From the NCBI GenBank assembly GCA_900543585.1, contig UQRP01000031.1:1-31757 (forward strand): a stretch of 31,757 nucleotides of DNA, in the 5' to 3' direction. The stretch's first letter is position 1; every line of letters starts with the position of its first letter. Source of the stretch: an uncultured Prevotella sp. GTDB lineage: Bacteria > Bacteroidota > Bacteroidia > Bacteroidales > Bacteroidaceae. Below the pieces are notes generated by a model. The model did no database searches, was not told where the DNA came from, and saw only the letters and a program-made list of their open reading frames with translations. The position numbers and the translations under genes were made by a program. Shown here piece by piece: positions 16,536-24,248 of this stretch.

Positions 16536-17516
16536 TTAATCTTTAAGACTCTTCTCAGTGAAATACCCTTTCCGCAGCAGTGTGCTGAAGCGAGCCACGC
16601 TGTCACGCATGGTCTTGTATTGTTCCGGCGTCATGTTTCTCAGCTTTTCGTCAATGTCTTTGATGCTGTCAATGCTGAATCCTAAGTTGTTGTCTTCTAT
16701 AAAGTTGCGCATGGCCGCTTTCTTCCAGACAATGACGGGAATGCCGGCACAGATATAGAAACTGGTCTTATGAGGATTGTTAATCTTGAGGTAGGAGCCC
16801 CAGTCGCCGTTGCACTCATCTAAGGATCCGCCGTCCCAGACCAGTCCAAAGTCTCCTTCCACCTGCTCCATGAGCTGTTCTTCCTTGAGGTTGCCGTGCC
16901 ATGTTATCTTGGGGTCTTTCTCCAACGCCTCATAGCCTGGCCCATAGAGGTCGAGTGTCCACAGGTTCATACTGCTGTCAAGGTTGTAGAGGTAGGCATT
17001 GCGCCATTTGTAGAGGCCTCCGGCATAGACGATACGCCATGGGCTGTGAGGAGTGGGGTAGGCGTGAGGCTTCGTGGAGATGAGATAGTCGAAGATGCCC
17101 AGGCACACCGTCTTTCCTTTGAATCCGTGGGCTTTGACCCATTTCTCCATCGTCTCATTGTGCACAATGAGCTTGTCCGTCTTCGACAGACGCTGGTTCT
17201 CCTGTTCCGGTGTCAGTTTATGACGGCGGAAAGCTCCTAAGTCGTGGACTATCGTCATCACCTTGCCACCTTTCCAGTGCGCAAAGGTGCAAGCCATGAA
17301 GTAGAACTTCTTAAACGGGTATTGCAAGATGAGCGTGTCGCCTTTGTGGACATGAGTGAGGATTCCTATCACGCCCGTGAGCTGGTGGAAGAAGTGCGCT
17401 ATCTTCCCTTTGTGGTAGCTTTTGTTGGAGAGGTCATGGTAACCCCAGTCGTGGAGAAGCTCATCAACATCGTTCTTGGCCTTGTTGACGGAGTCAGCCT
17501 TTATGTAATATTTCAT
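16536..17516 (-). CDS. Galactofuranosyltransferase, WbbI-like
   Basis: This closely resembles the enterobacterial beta-1,6-galactofuranosyltransferase WbbI as I know it. The 326-residue protein shares TIVHDLGAFR (88-97), LGIFDYLIS (139-147), FGLVWDGGSLDECNGDWGSY followed by LKINNPHKTSFY, and a C-terminal IPVIVWKKAAMRNFI segment. It would transfer galactofuranose from UDP-Galf onto a lipid-linked or LPS-type glycan on the cytoplasmic face of the membrane. The product of the adjacent glf supplies that donor, which supports the call. It is the last gene of a four-gene minus-strand run, nine bases after the family 2 glycosyltransferase. The acceptor and the linkage position are inferred only. Confidence 0.85.
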   Translation of the reverse strand: MKYYIKADSVNKAKNDVDELLHDWGYHDLSNKSYHKGKIAHFFHQLTGVIGILTHVHKGDTLILQYPFKKFYFMACTFAHWKGGKVMTIVHDLGAFRRHKLTPEQENQRLSKTDKLIVHNETMEKWVKAHGFKGKTVCLGIFDYLISTKPHAYPTPHSPWRIVYAGGLYKWRNAYLYNLDSSMNLWTLDLYGPGYEALEKDPKITWHGNLKEEQLMEQVEGDFGLVWDGGSLDECNGDWGSYLKINNPHKTSFYICAGIPVIVWKKAAMRNFIEDNNLGFSIDSIKDIDEKLRNMTPEQYKTMRDSVARFSTLLRKGYFTEKSLKD

Positions 17517-17525
17517 CAGTGTCTA

Positions 17526-18287
17526 TTATTGTTGATTAATTCTCTTTTCTATAATCTTTGCCACGAGCAGAAATTGGTAGTAGGCTGTTATCATGCTGTC
17601 GATGAGTCCTATGGTACCATATTTCCATTTCCCGTTCATGACATAGGCTTTGAAGAAGCGCCAGAAAGGTCTCCAGAGCAGTGCGCCGGCACCATAGTTT
17701 TTATTGGCTCGTTTCACCACCTCGTTGTCAGTATAGATGTTGCCTTTCTCCACCATCTCGTGCAGGCTGTTCTCTGCTAAATGTATCAGCATCAAGTTGT
17801 TGTCGGGTGATAACTTCTCCACTCTGCCCTTTACGACGGGAATGGCATGAATCACGGGCGGCCATGTTGTCAGCGCGGCGACAAAGAACCGCAACTGATG
17901 GTCACCGATATGTTGCTTCTGTGGAATGTTCATAAACCTATTCTGCCGTGGGATAAAGAGCCCCTGCGGGCAGTCGGGAGCTGCAATGCGGTGATAGAGA
18001 TACTGTCGTAGCTCTGGGGTCACCAGCTCGTCAGCATCTACGACGAGCACCCAGGGATAGGTGGTCTGGTGGATGGCAAACTCCCGTGCTGGCTCCACGA
18101 TGTTGTAGTCCTTTTTTGCAAAAGTCACTATCTTGCAGCCGTATTCGCGGGCGATAGCGAGCGTATGGTCTGTACTCTCCATGTCACAGACAACTATCTC
18201 GTCAAAGTCTTTCACCGATTCCAGCACTTCCTTGAGGTGCCGCTCGGCGTTGTAGGTGTTGATAACAACAGAAATCTTATTCTCCAT
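17526..18287 (-). CDS. Family 2 glycosyltransferase, WaaE/KdtX-like
   Basis: A 253-residue GT-A fold glycosyltransferase, starting MENKISVVINTYNAERHLKE. CDMESTDHTLAIA (34-46) corresponds to the nucleotide-sugar loop, and VVDADELVTP (82-91) holds the DxD metal-binding motif. The shape and the DADE motif with the following PELRQYLYH segment match the WaaE/KdtX group, which adds sugars to the LPS core in Gram-negative bacteria. It overlaps the end of the preceding kinase-like gene by 11 bases, which implies translational coupling. A hydrophobic stretch near the C-terminus may associate it with the membrane. The sugar it transfers is not known. Confidence 0.88.
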   Translation of the reverse strand: MENKISVVINTYNAERHLKEVLESVKDFDEIVVCDMESTDHTLAIAREYGCKIVTFAKKDYNIVEPAREFAIHQTTYPWVLVVDADELVTPELRQYLYHRIAAPDCPQGLFIPRQNRFMNIPQKQHIGDHQLRFFVAALTTWPPVIHAIPVVKGRVEKLSPDNNLMLIHLAENSLHEMVEKGNIYTDNEVVKRANKNYGAGALLWRPFWRFFKAYVMNGKWKYGTIGLIDSMITAYYQFLLVAKIIEKRINQQ

Positions 18288-19047
18288 GATGTCTGTGGAT
18301 AAGTGACTTAAGTTTTTTCTTTCTCAGCCAATGCCGGTCGTGTTTTGCTTTTGCATTGAAGACGTCAGCGATGTGGCTGGCGTCCCATCCTCTGGCTTTG
18401 ACATATTCTGCTGCAAAGGTATCGAACATCTCCCCGCGGTCGGCGAAGAGGGTGAGGTTCTCCAGACAGTCTTCGTATGGTGCTGCCTTGCAATCACTGG
18501 TAAACGTCATGCGGTTGATATCTATGAGCATGAACTCATAGTGTTGTCCGTTGAGATGGTAGAGGACGTTGGTGTTGTTGAGATCCTTGTGGATGATACC
18601 CTTCTCGTGCAGTGTGGCTACGAAATGAGCATAGTCTATGGTCATCGGCTTGTTGAAGGGACTGTCTTCGGTGAGGGGCTTGCGAATCGGTAGCCAGTCG
18701 GTATAGGTAGAGACGTAGTAGAGTTTGTGGTACAGACCGAGCCTCTTCTGCTCTATGAGCGCTATAGGCTTTGGCGTCTTCACACCTTTACTTTCCAGTA
18801 GTATGCCATTATTGAAAGCTCTTATTGCTTTATTCTTTCTGAAGAAAGTATAGATGACTCCTTTGATGAATCCTAAGGTGTGGAAACATTTTACAACGTA
18901 TTTTACTTCTCCGCGGCTTAACAGCCATATTTTGTTGCGACCGTCATAGAGCTTCTCTGCCTGTCCCGTCTTAAGGGTATCAGGTAAGAAAACCATATCT
19001 TTGCGCCAGGCCTTAAAATCTTGGGCTATGGTGATTTGGGTGCTCAT
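18277..19047 (-). CDS. Lipopolysaccharide core kinase-like protein (Kdo/WaaP family)
   Basis: A 256-residue protein kinase-fold enzyme of the Kdo kinase/WaaP (RfaP) type. VVKCF (51-55) contains the candidate ATP-binding lysine Lys53, the catalytic loop is IIHKDLNNTNVLY (151-163, Asp155), and the metal-binding segment is LIDINRMTF (174-182, Asp176). Family members phosphorylate Kdo or heptose in the inner core of LPS, which strengthens the outer membrane. It lies 8 bases after the family 4 glycosyltransferase and overlaps the next glycosyltransferase, so it belongs to the same assembly operon. This points to LPS core assembly as the operon's task, but the phosphate acceptor is inference. Confidence 0.85.
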   Translation of the reverse strand: MSTQITIAQDFKAWRKDMVFLPDTLKTGQAEKLYDGRNKIWLLSRGEVKYVVKCFHTLGFIKGVIYTFFRKNKAIRAFNNGILLESKGVKTPKPIALIEQKRLGLYHKLYYVSTYTDWLPIRKPLTEDSPFNKPMTIDYAHFVATLHEKGIIHKDLNNTNVLYHLNGQHYEFMLIDINRMTFTSDCKAAPYEDCLENLTLFADRGEMFDTFAAEYVKARGWDASHIADVFNAKAKHDRHWLRKKKLKSLIHRHHGE

Positions 19048-19055
19048 GGGCCATA

Positions 19056-20168
19056 TTATTTACTATATTCTTTATAAATTTCCAGCATCTGCTGTGCTAC
19101 ATTGTTGTTCTCGAATTGTTTGACATACTCCTGCTCCCGTGCGATTCTTTCTCTATTATCTTCCGAACAGAGTTTTCTCACGGCTGCTGCCAGCCCATGG
19201 CTGTCGTCCGGTGAGACGTAGATGCTGTCGGGTCCACCCGCTTCTTCCAGGCATGAGCCTGTGGCGGCCACGACAGGGAGTCCACTCTGAATGGCCTCGA
19301 TGATAGGAATGCCAAAACCTTCATAGCGAGAGGGGTAGGCAAAGCAGATGGCGTGGCGATATATCTTTGCCAATTCTTCGTTGCTGACGCCACTGAGGAT
19401 ATGCAGCCTGTCAGTGAGGCCCCGCATAGCGGCATAGCGGCGCACCTGCTCCGCATAGGGCGTCTCCCTGCCCACGAGGACGAGGTGGACGTCCTTAGGG
19501 AGGTCTTCCAATGCCTGAACGCTCTCAAGGGCATTCTTACGCTCTTCGATGGTGCCTACTTGCAGGAAGTATCTGTCGACACCGGCCAGCAGTGGCGAGG
19601 GCGGTAGCTCGTCAGTGGTATTGAACTTCTTGGAAGCGCTCTGGTAGATGACGCTTATCTTCTCTTCGGGGACATGCCCATAGTGGATGATGTCACGTTT
19701 CGTACACTCGCTGATGGCGATGATATGGGTAGCCTCGTTGATGGTGGCATAGAACTTCCGTTTGTATATCTTTGCGTCCAGCCATTTATAATATTCTGGA
19801 TGTCGCAGGAAGATAAGGTCATGGATGGTGACGATGGCCGGAATGCCAGTGTCTCTGATGCCCAAGGGCAATTCACCGGAAAGACCGTGATAGAGCGTAA
19901 CACCATCGTTGACCAAGTCTTTTATGATACCTTTGGTTCTCCACAAGTCTCTCTGAAAGCGGAAGTGGGTATGTGCCGGGTAGCGGAAACTGACGTTGGG
20001 TCTCGTGACAATCTGCTCCCGCAGGTCGTCACGGCCTTCATCGGGCGCATAGAGCAGCAACTCATCACCGCTGTCCGCCTCCGCGAGTGCGTTGACGAGA
20101 TTCCGCCCGTAGCTTCCCAGGCCTGTTCCATTGCGCACAATGCGCTTTGCGTCATATCCTATCCTCAT
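19056..20168 (-). CDS. Family 4 glycosyltransferase
   Basis: A GT-B fold, retaining glycosyltransferase of 370 residues from the ATG at 20168 (MRIGYDAKRIVRNGTGLGSY). The glycine-rich N-terminal acceptor loop GTGLGSYGRNL (14-24), the donor-site GTIEERKN (205-212) and the E-x7-E motif in YEGFGIPIIEAIQSGLP (Glu283 and Glu291) are all visible. It opens the four-gene run of envelope glycosylation genes and has a good promoter in front of it. An in-frame TTG nine codons upstream lies in the promoter's -7 element and was rejected as a start. The donor sugar is unknown; the context suggests LPS core or a similar lipid-linked glycan. Confidence 0.92.
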   Translation of the reverse strand: MRIGYDAKRIVRNGTGLGSYGRNLVNALAEADSGDELLLYAPDEGRDDLREQIVTRPNVSFRYPAHTHFRFQRDLWRTKGIIKDLVNDGVTLYHGLSGELPLGIRDTGIPAIVTIHDLIFLRHPEYYKWLDAKIYKRKFYATINEATHIIAISECTKRDIIHYGHVPEEKISVIYQSASKKFNTTDELPPSPLLAGVDRYFLQVGTIEERKNALESVQALEDLPKDVHLVLVGRETPYAEQVRRYAAMRGLTDRLHILSGVSNEELAKIYRHAICFAYPSRYEGFGIPIIEAIQSGLPVVAATGSCLEEAGGPDSIYVSPDDSHGLAAAVRKLCSEDNRERIAREQEYVKQFENNNVAQQMLEIYKEYSK

Positions 20169-20192
20169 TGGGCTTTCTTTGTTTATTCTGGG

Positions 20193-20224
20193 CAAAATTA
20201 GTTATTTCTTTCCAATTGCACAAA
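20193..20224 (-). promoter_or_regulatory. Predicted promoter of the glycosyltransferase operon (TTTG-20-TAATTTTG)
   Basis: On the minus strand TTTG (20224-20221) and TAATTTTG (20200-20193) are 20 bases apart, a complete Bacteroidetes promoter. The ATG follows after 24 bases. It should drive the genes from 20168 down to 16536. Confidence 0.72.
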
Positions 20225-20260
20225 GCAAATGGCTTATTTTCAATGTTTATGACGCAGTTA

Positions 20261-22219
20261 TTATCTCTGTTTGTTCAGCATGAACTGAGCAGTCTGCTCC
20301 ATGGAGAAAAGATAATGTCTGAGGCGTGTAAAGCCAGGGTGTTTTTTTGTCTCACGGAGCTTCCACCCGGGCAGGGCTTTATAGTAGAAGCTCTTGCCAG
20401 TATTGGGCTCATAGATGTAGCAGTTGTGCTGGTCGCGGGCTACTATCTGGTTGTCGGCGGAGTAGAAGACCATGTCGCGGTGCACCTTCAGCAGGTTGAC
20501 ACCGAAGCCGTCGTATTCGTAGTTCACGCCCATGATGCCTAAGAGGGTAGACATGACATCGACCTGTGTGCCCAGTCCAGCATATTTCATGGGCTTTATC
20601 TTTGGGCCGAAGATGATGAGCGGGATGTGGTTGTAGCTTACGGGAAGCTCAGCGTCGCTCTGACCCACCATCTTGCCATGGTCGGCTTGAATGACGAAGA
20701 TGGTATTCTTATACCATGGCTCTCTGGAGGCTTTGCGCAGAAAGTCGCCGATGGCCCAGTCGGCATATTCTACAATCTGTGTCTCCTTCTCCTGTGTCCG
20801 GGCTTTGAACCATGAAGGCACCATGTAGGGCGGATGGTTGCTGATGGTGAGGATGGTGGCTAAGAAAGGCCGTCGGCTTTTGGCCTTGCTGTTAATGGTG
20901 TGTAAGGCATAGTCGAACTCATAGTGGTCGCTAACCCCGAAGCTGTTGACGACGGAGTCCTTAGGATAGTTCTCCTGCGAGTAGATGTCGTCATAGCCAT
21001 TGGTGGTGAAGAAAGCCTTCATGTTGTCGTATTGCGCCTCGTGAGTCATGAAGAACATGTTCTCATAGCCGAGGCCTTTCAGCACTGTCGGTATGCCGTG
21101 GCGGTGAGGAGTGACAGTGCCCTTCATCAGATTGCGTGACATCAGCGCCGGGAAACTGTAGAGCGTCGCCGTCATGCCGTGATTGGTATGGATACCTGCA
21201 CTGTAGAAGTTGGTAAAGGCCAGGGAGTGCTGGTAGAGGGAGTCCAAGGTTGGTGTCAGCGGCTGTTGCTGTCCGAACTCGCCTAAGAGGCTTGCCGACA
21301 TCGACTCCATGAGGATGATGACGACATTGGGCTTCGTCTCCGGCTGTTGATGATGGGGGTCGTTGGTGACCATGCGCTTCATCACGTCGGCGCTGTCCAC
21401 CTTTCCGGAGATATTATACCACAGTCTGGCTTGCTCCACAGCCTCACTGTAAGGCATGAGATGCAGTTCCTTGTTCTCTTTGCGCATGTCGTCGAGGACT
21501 GAAGTCAGCAGGTTGAAAGCCGGATTGATGCCAAGCTGGTTGAGGAAGGCGTCATCGCAGTAGTAGGCTTCGCTGACCTTGATGGGATTATAGCCTCGGC
21601 GTCCGCGTATGCCAAAGAGACAAAGGCCTATGAGGATGGCAGAGACGGCTAAGGTGCCGGTGATGGTGATGCCCTTGTGGGAAGAGGTCTCATGGGAAGA
21701 CGGTGCTACGTCTTCAAGGCAGAACAGCCATCGGATAAAGACAGCCGTGATGAAGAAGTACAGGGCGATATAGAGCCAGTAGCTTTTCTCTTCGACAAGC
21801 ATGCCAGCGGTGGTAGCGGTATAGCCGAACCAGTCGAAGATGCTGGAGTTGATATTTTTGAAGAAATAGGCGAAATAGGGCGTGTTGGCAGCCGAGGGGA
21901 TAAAAGCGATGGCGTAGAAGACGGCAAACCAGATGGTGCAGGCGCGTACAATGCCTTTCTCGACCGCCTTGCTAAAGTGGAGTAGGGGATTGAGGGTAGA
22001 GAATATACATACCACGGCCAAGGGCACGATGAGGATGTAGCATGCGATGACATTGTCGAACCATATACCGCGCACGAAAGCCGGCAGAATAGAGGCTTCG
22101 TGATTGGTGATCAGGCTGTGTAGCGAGATGAACTCTATGAGCCGGAATAAGGTGAGAGCGAATAAGGCAGAGACATGGATGCTGAGCAGCCATGAGATTG
22201 TTTTCACGAAACGTTTCAT
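20261..22219 (-). CDS. LtaS-like membrane phosphotransferase/sulfatase (alkaline phosphatase superfamily)
   Basis: A 652-residue membrane enzyme with about five N-terminal helices (within 8-205) followed by an extracytoplasmic sulfatase-fold domain (about 295-600). NVVIILMESMSAS contains a metal ligand (Glu305), GIHTNHGMTATLYSFPALM contains the expected threonine nucleophile (Thr350), and FVIQADHGKMVG holds the Asp-His metal site. Relatives include lipoteichoic acid synthase (phosphoglycerol transfer from phosphatidylglycerol) and related phosphoglycerol or phosphoethanolamine transferases. In a Gram-negative cell it more likely decorates a periplasmic or outer-membrane glycan than makes lipoteichoic acid. 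It has its own promoter and lies upstream of the glycosyltransferase operon. The transferred group and target are not known. Confidence 0.88.
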   Translation of the reverse strand: MKRFVKTISWLLSIHVSALFALTLFRLIEFISLHSLITNHEASILPAFVRGIWFDNVIACYILIVPLAVVCIFSTLNPLLHFSKAVEKGIVRACTIWFAVFYAIAFIPSAANTPYFAYFFKNINSSIFDWFGYTATTAGMLVEEKSYWLYIALYFFITAVFIRWLFCLEDVAPSSHETSSHKGITITGTLAVSAILIGLCLFGIRGRRGYNPIKVSEAYYCDDAFLNQLGINPAFNLLTSVLDDMRKENKELHLMPYSEAVEQARLWYNISGKVDSADVMKRMVTNDPHHQQPETKPNVVIILMESMSASLLGEFGQQQPLTPTLDSLYQHSLAFTNFYSAGIHTNHGMTATLYSFPALMSRNLMKGTVTPHRHGIPTVLKGLGYENMFFMTHEAQYDNMKAFFTTNGYDDIYSQENYPKDSVVNSFGVSDHYEFDYALHTINSKAKSRRPFLATILTISNHPPYMVPSWFKARTQEKETQIVEYADWAIGDFLRKASREPWYKNTIFVIQADHGKMVGQSDAELPVSYNHIPLIIFGPKIKPMKYAGLGTQVDVMSTLLGIMGVNYEYDGFGVNLLKVHRDMVFYSADNQIVARDQHNCYIYEPNTGKSFYYKALPGWKLRETKKHPGFTRLRHYLFSMEQTAQFMLNKQR

Positions 22220-22239
22220 TAATTACAATTATTTTCCTG

Positions 22240-22271
22240 CAAAATTATACATATTAAGCGAATAAAACAAA
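22240..22271 (-). promoter_or_regulatory. Predicted promoter of the 652-residue LtaS-like gene (TTTG-20-TAATTTTG)
   Basis: On the minus strand TTTG (22271-22268) and TAATTTTG (22247-22240) are 20 bases apart and the ATG follows about 20 bases later. The divergent gene's promoter lies about 30 bases away, so the two start regions are back to back. Confidence 0.72.
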
Positions 22272-22300
22272 AAGAATGGCAGTATGATGGTAAAAAAGCG

Positions 22301-22308
22301 TAATTTTG
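22301..22308 (+). promoter_or_regulatory. Predicted promoter of the ArnT/PMT-like gene, TAATTTTG
   Basis: TAATTTTG matches TAnnTTTG and ends 19 bases before the ATG at 22328. No TTTG is found at the -33 position. It faces away from the promoter at 22240-22271 within a 108-base divergent gap. Confidence 0.55.
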
Positions 22309-22327
22309 CAAGAAATACGCACTTACA

Positions 22328-24217
22328 ATGGACAATAAACATCGCTTTATCCTTTGGACGGTAGTCTTGGTGGCTGCTGTGTCTCTGCTGCCGTTTTTGG
22401 GCAATACGGGTTTTAATACCAAGGGCGAGCCGCGCGAGGCTGTTGTGGCTGTGTCTATGCTTACGCAGCATAACTGGATATTGCCGGAGAACAACGGCGT
22501 GGATATTCCTTATAAGCCGCCTTTCTTTCAGTGGTGTATCGCGGCCTTCTCCCTTCCCGCAGGTCATGTCACAGAGTTCACCTCCCGCCTGCCCTCAGCC
22601 TTAGCCCTCATCATCATGTTGGCTATGGGAGCTGTGTTCTATGCCAAGCGACGGGATACAGACCTCAGCTTCTTGGCCTCTATGCTCACGCTGACAGCCT
22701 TTGAGGTGCATCGCGCTGCTACCAACTGTCGTGTCGACATGGTGCTGACGATGTTTATCGTTTGTGGACTCTATGCTCTCTACCGCTGGTGGGAGGGTGA
22801 CCCCACGCCGAATCTCACGCTCACCAAGACGGGGCATGCCCGGCCTATGCATGGCATGCCGTGGATGGCCATCCTCTGTATGAGTGGTGCCACGCTGACC
22901 AAAGGGCCCGTGGGTATCGTGCTGCCCTGCTTTGTGATGTTTGTATTCATCTGGATGGAGAACTGGCTGAGCAGCGATGCCACGCTGAAAGGCAAAGCGT
23001 TGTCTGGTACCCTCAAGCTCTTTGCCGCGGCCTTGCTGGCTTGTGTTCTTCCGGCGCTGTGGTATGTTGCTGCTTATCATCAGGGTGGCAAGGAATTTCT
23101 CGATCTCGTTATGGACGAGAATGTGGGGCGCTTCCTTGGTAAGATGAAGTTTGTCACCCACGACAATCCGTGGCCTTACAACTTCCTCATGCTCATCGCC
23201 GGGTGGCTGCCTTGGACACTGCCTTTCCTGCTCTCACTCTTTGTCCTGCCGTGGAAGAAGGGCTGGCAGCGTATTGCGGCGCACAGGCATCTCAACGCCA
23301 GTGGTATCAAAGTTCGTCTGCAGCAGGCTTTTGCTTTCCGTGAGGACGACGGCAGCAAGGCATTGCAGCTCTTTACCTGGCTCGCTTTCCTGCTCATCCT
23401 CTTCTTCTACTGTATTCCCAAGAGCAAGCGTGGTGTCTATCTGTTGCCCTGCTATCCCTTCATGGCGGTGCTGTTGGTAGAATACTGCATATGGATAGCG
23501 AAACGTTCCAGCTTTCCCATCAGGTTTTATATCGGTTTCCTTTCCGTGCTGGGTTTCCTGCTCACTGCTGTCCTCATCGTTTTGCGTATGGGCGTCGTGC
23601 CAGACACTATCTTCCATGGCAAGCATGCCTATGAGAACATTCAGATGCTCCATGCCCTGGCCTTCGATGGTCTGAGCTTTGGCGACATCATGCTGTTGCT
23701 GCTGCCACTTTGTGGCGGTTGTCTGGGGCTGATGATACTCCTTCATCGCAGGGCCGGCTTCCTCACGGAGCGTCCTGTGCTGGCTTCGACCTTCATGACG
23801 CTTCTCGCGTATATGGCCTTTAATGGCTATTATAAGCCCATCGTCATGAACACCAAGAGCTATCGGCCTTTTGCCATGACGATGCAGCGCGTCGTCAACT
23901 TGAATGTGGCCCATGGCAGCGGTGAGAAGACGCTCTACGCCTTCACTGGGTTCAGTGCCGAGGGCAGTGACCCGTTACGGTTCTATGGTGTCGACTTCTA
24001 TCTTGGTGACATCATGCGGCAGTTTGATAAGGATAAGCCGGACAAAGGTATTGTGATGGTCAACGAGGGTAACGATGCCCTCTTCCATCAGACTTATGAC
24101 AAGAACTATTATCTCAACAAAATCTTTACCTCCAATCACAGGGAGACGGAGTTCGGCGACATCATCTATGTCTATGCCTTCGTAGCAAGGAAGGGGGAAA
24201 GTAAAAGGAATGTGTAA
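22328..24217 (+). CDS. ArnT/PMT-type membrane glycosyltransferase
   Basis: A 629-residue integral membrane glycosyltransferase of the GT-C/PMT superfamily, which takes sugars from polyprenyl-phosphate donors on the periplasmic side. About ten to twelve hydrophobic segments are spread over residues 8-500, with a soluble C-terminal region of about 120. NTKGEPREAVVAVSML (30-45) is the first-loop acidic motif, and PYKPPFFQW (61-69) and the following TSRLPSALA are typical of ArnT relatives. ArnT adds aminoarabinose to lipid A, but nothing here shows the sugar, and the aminoarabinose synthesis genes are absent from the window. A GtrB/DPM-like gene at 26126, which could make the lipid-linked donor, is nearby. 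Confidence 0.88.
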   Translation: MDNKHRFILWTVVLVAAVSLLPFLGNTGFNTKGEPREAVVAVSMLTQHNWILPENNGVDIPYKPPFFQWCIAAFSLPAGHVTEFTSRLPSALALIIMLAMGAVFYAKRRDTDLSFLASMLTLTAFEVHRAATNCRVDMVLTMFIVCGLYALYRWWEGDPTPNLTLTKTGHARPMHGMPWMAILCMSGATLTKGPVGIVLPCFVMFVFIWMENWLSSDATLKGKALSGTLKLFAAALLACVLPALWYVAAYHQGGKEFLDLVMDENVGRFLGKMKFVTHDNPWPYNFLMLIAGWLPWTLPFLLSLFVLPWKKGWQRIAAHRHLNASGIKVRLQQAFAFREDDGSKALQLFTWLAFLLILFFYCIPKSKRGVYLLPCYPFMAVLLVEYCIWIAKRSSFPIRFYIGFLSVLGFLLTAVLIVLRMGVVPDTIFHGKHAYENIQMLHALAFDGLSFGDIMLLLLPLCGGCLGLMILLHRRAGFLTERPVLASTFMTLLAYMAFNGYYKPIVMNTKSYRPFAMTMQRVVNLNVAHGSGEKTLYAFTGFSAEGSDPLRFYGVDFYLGDIMRQFDKDKPDKGIVMVNEGNDALFHQTYDKNYYLNKIFTSNHRETEFGDIIYVYAFVARKGESKRNV

Positions 24218-24248
24218 ACACTTAACTCCTAACTCAAAAACGCTTCTC

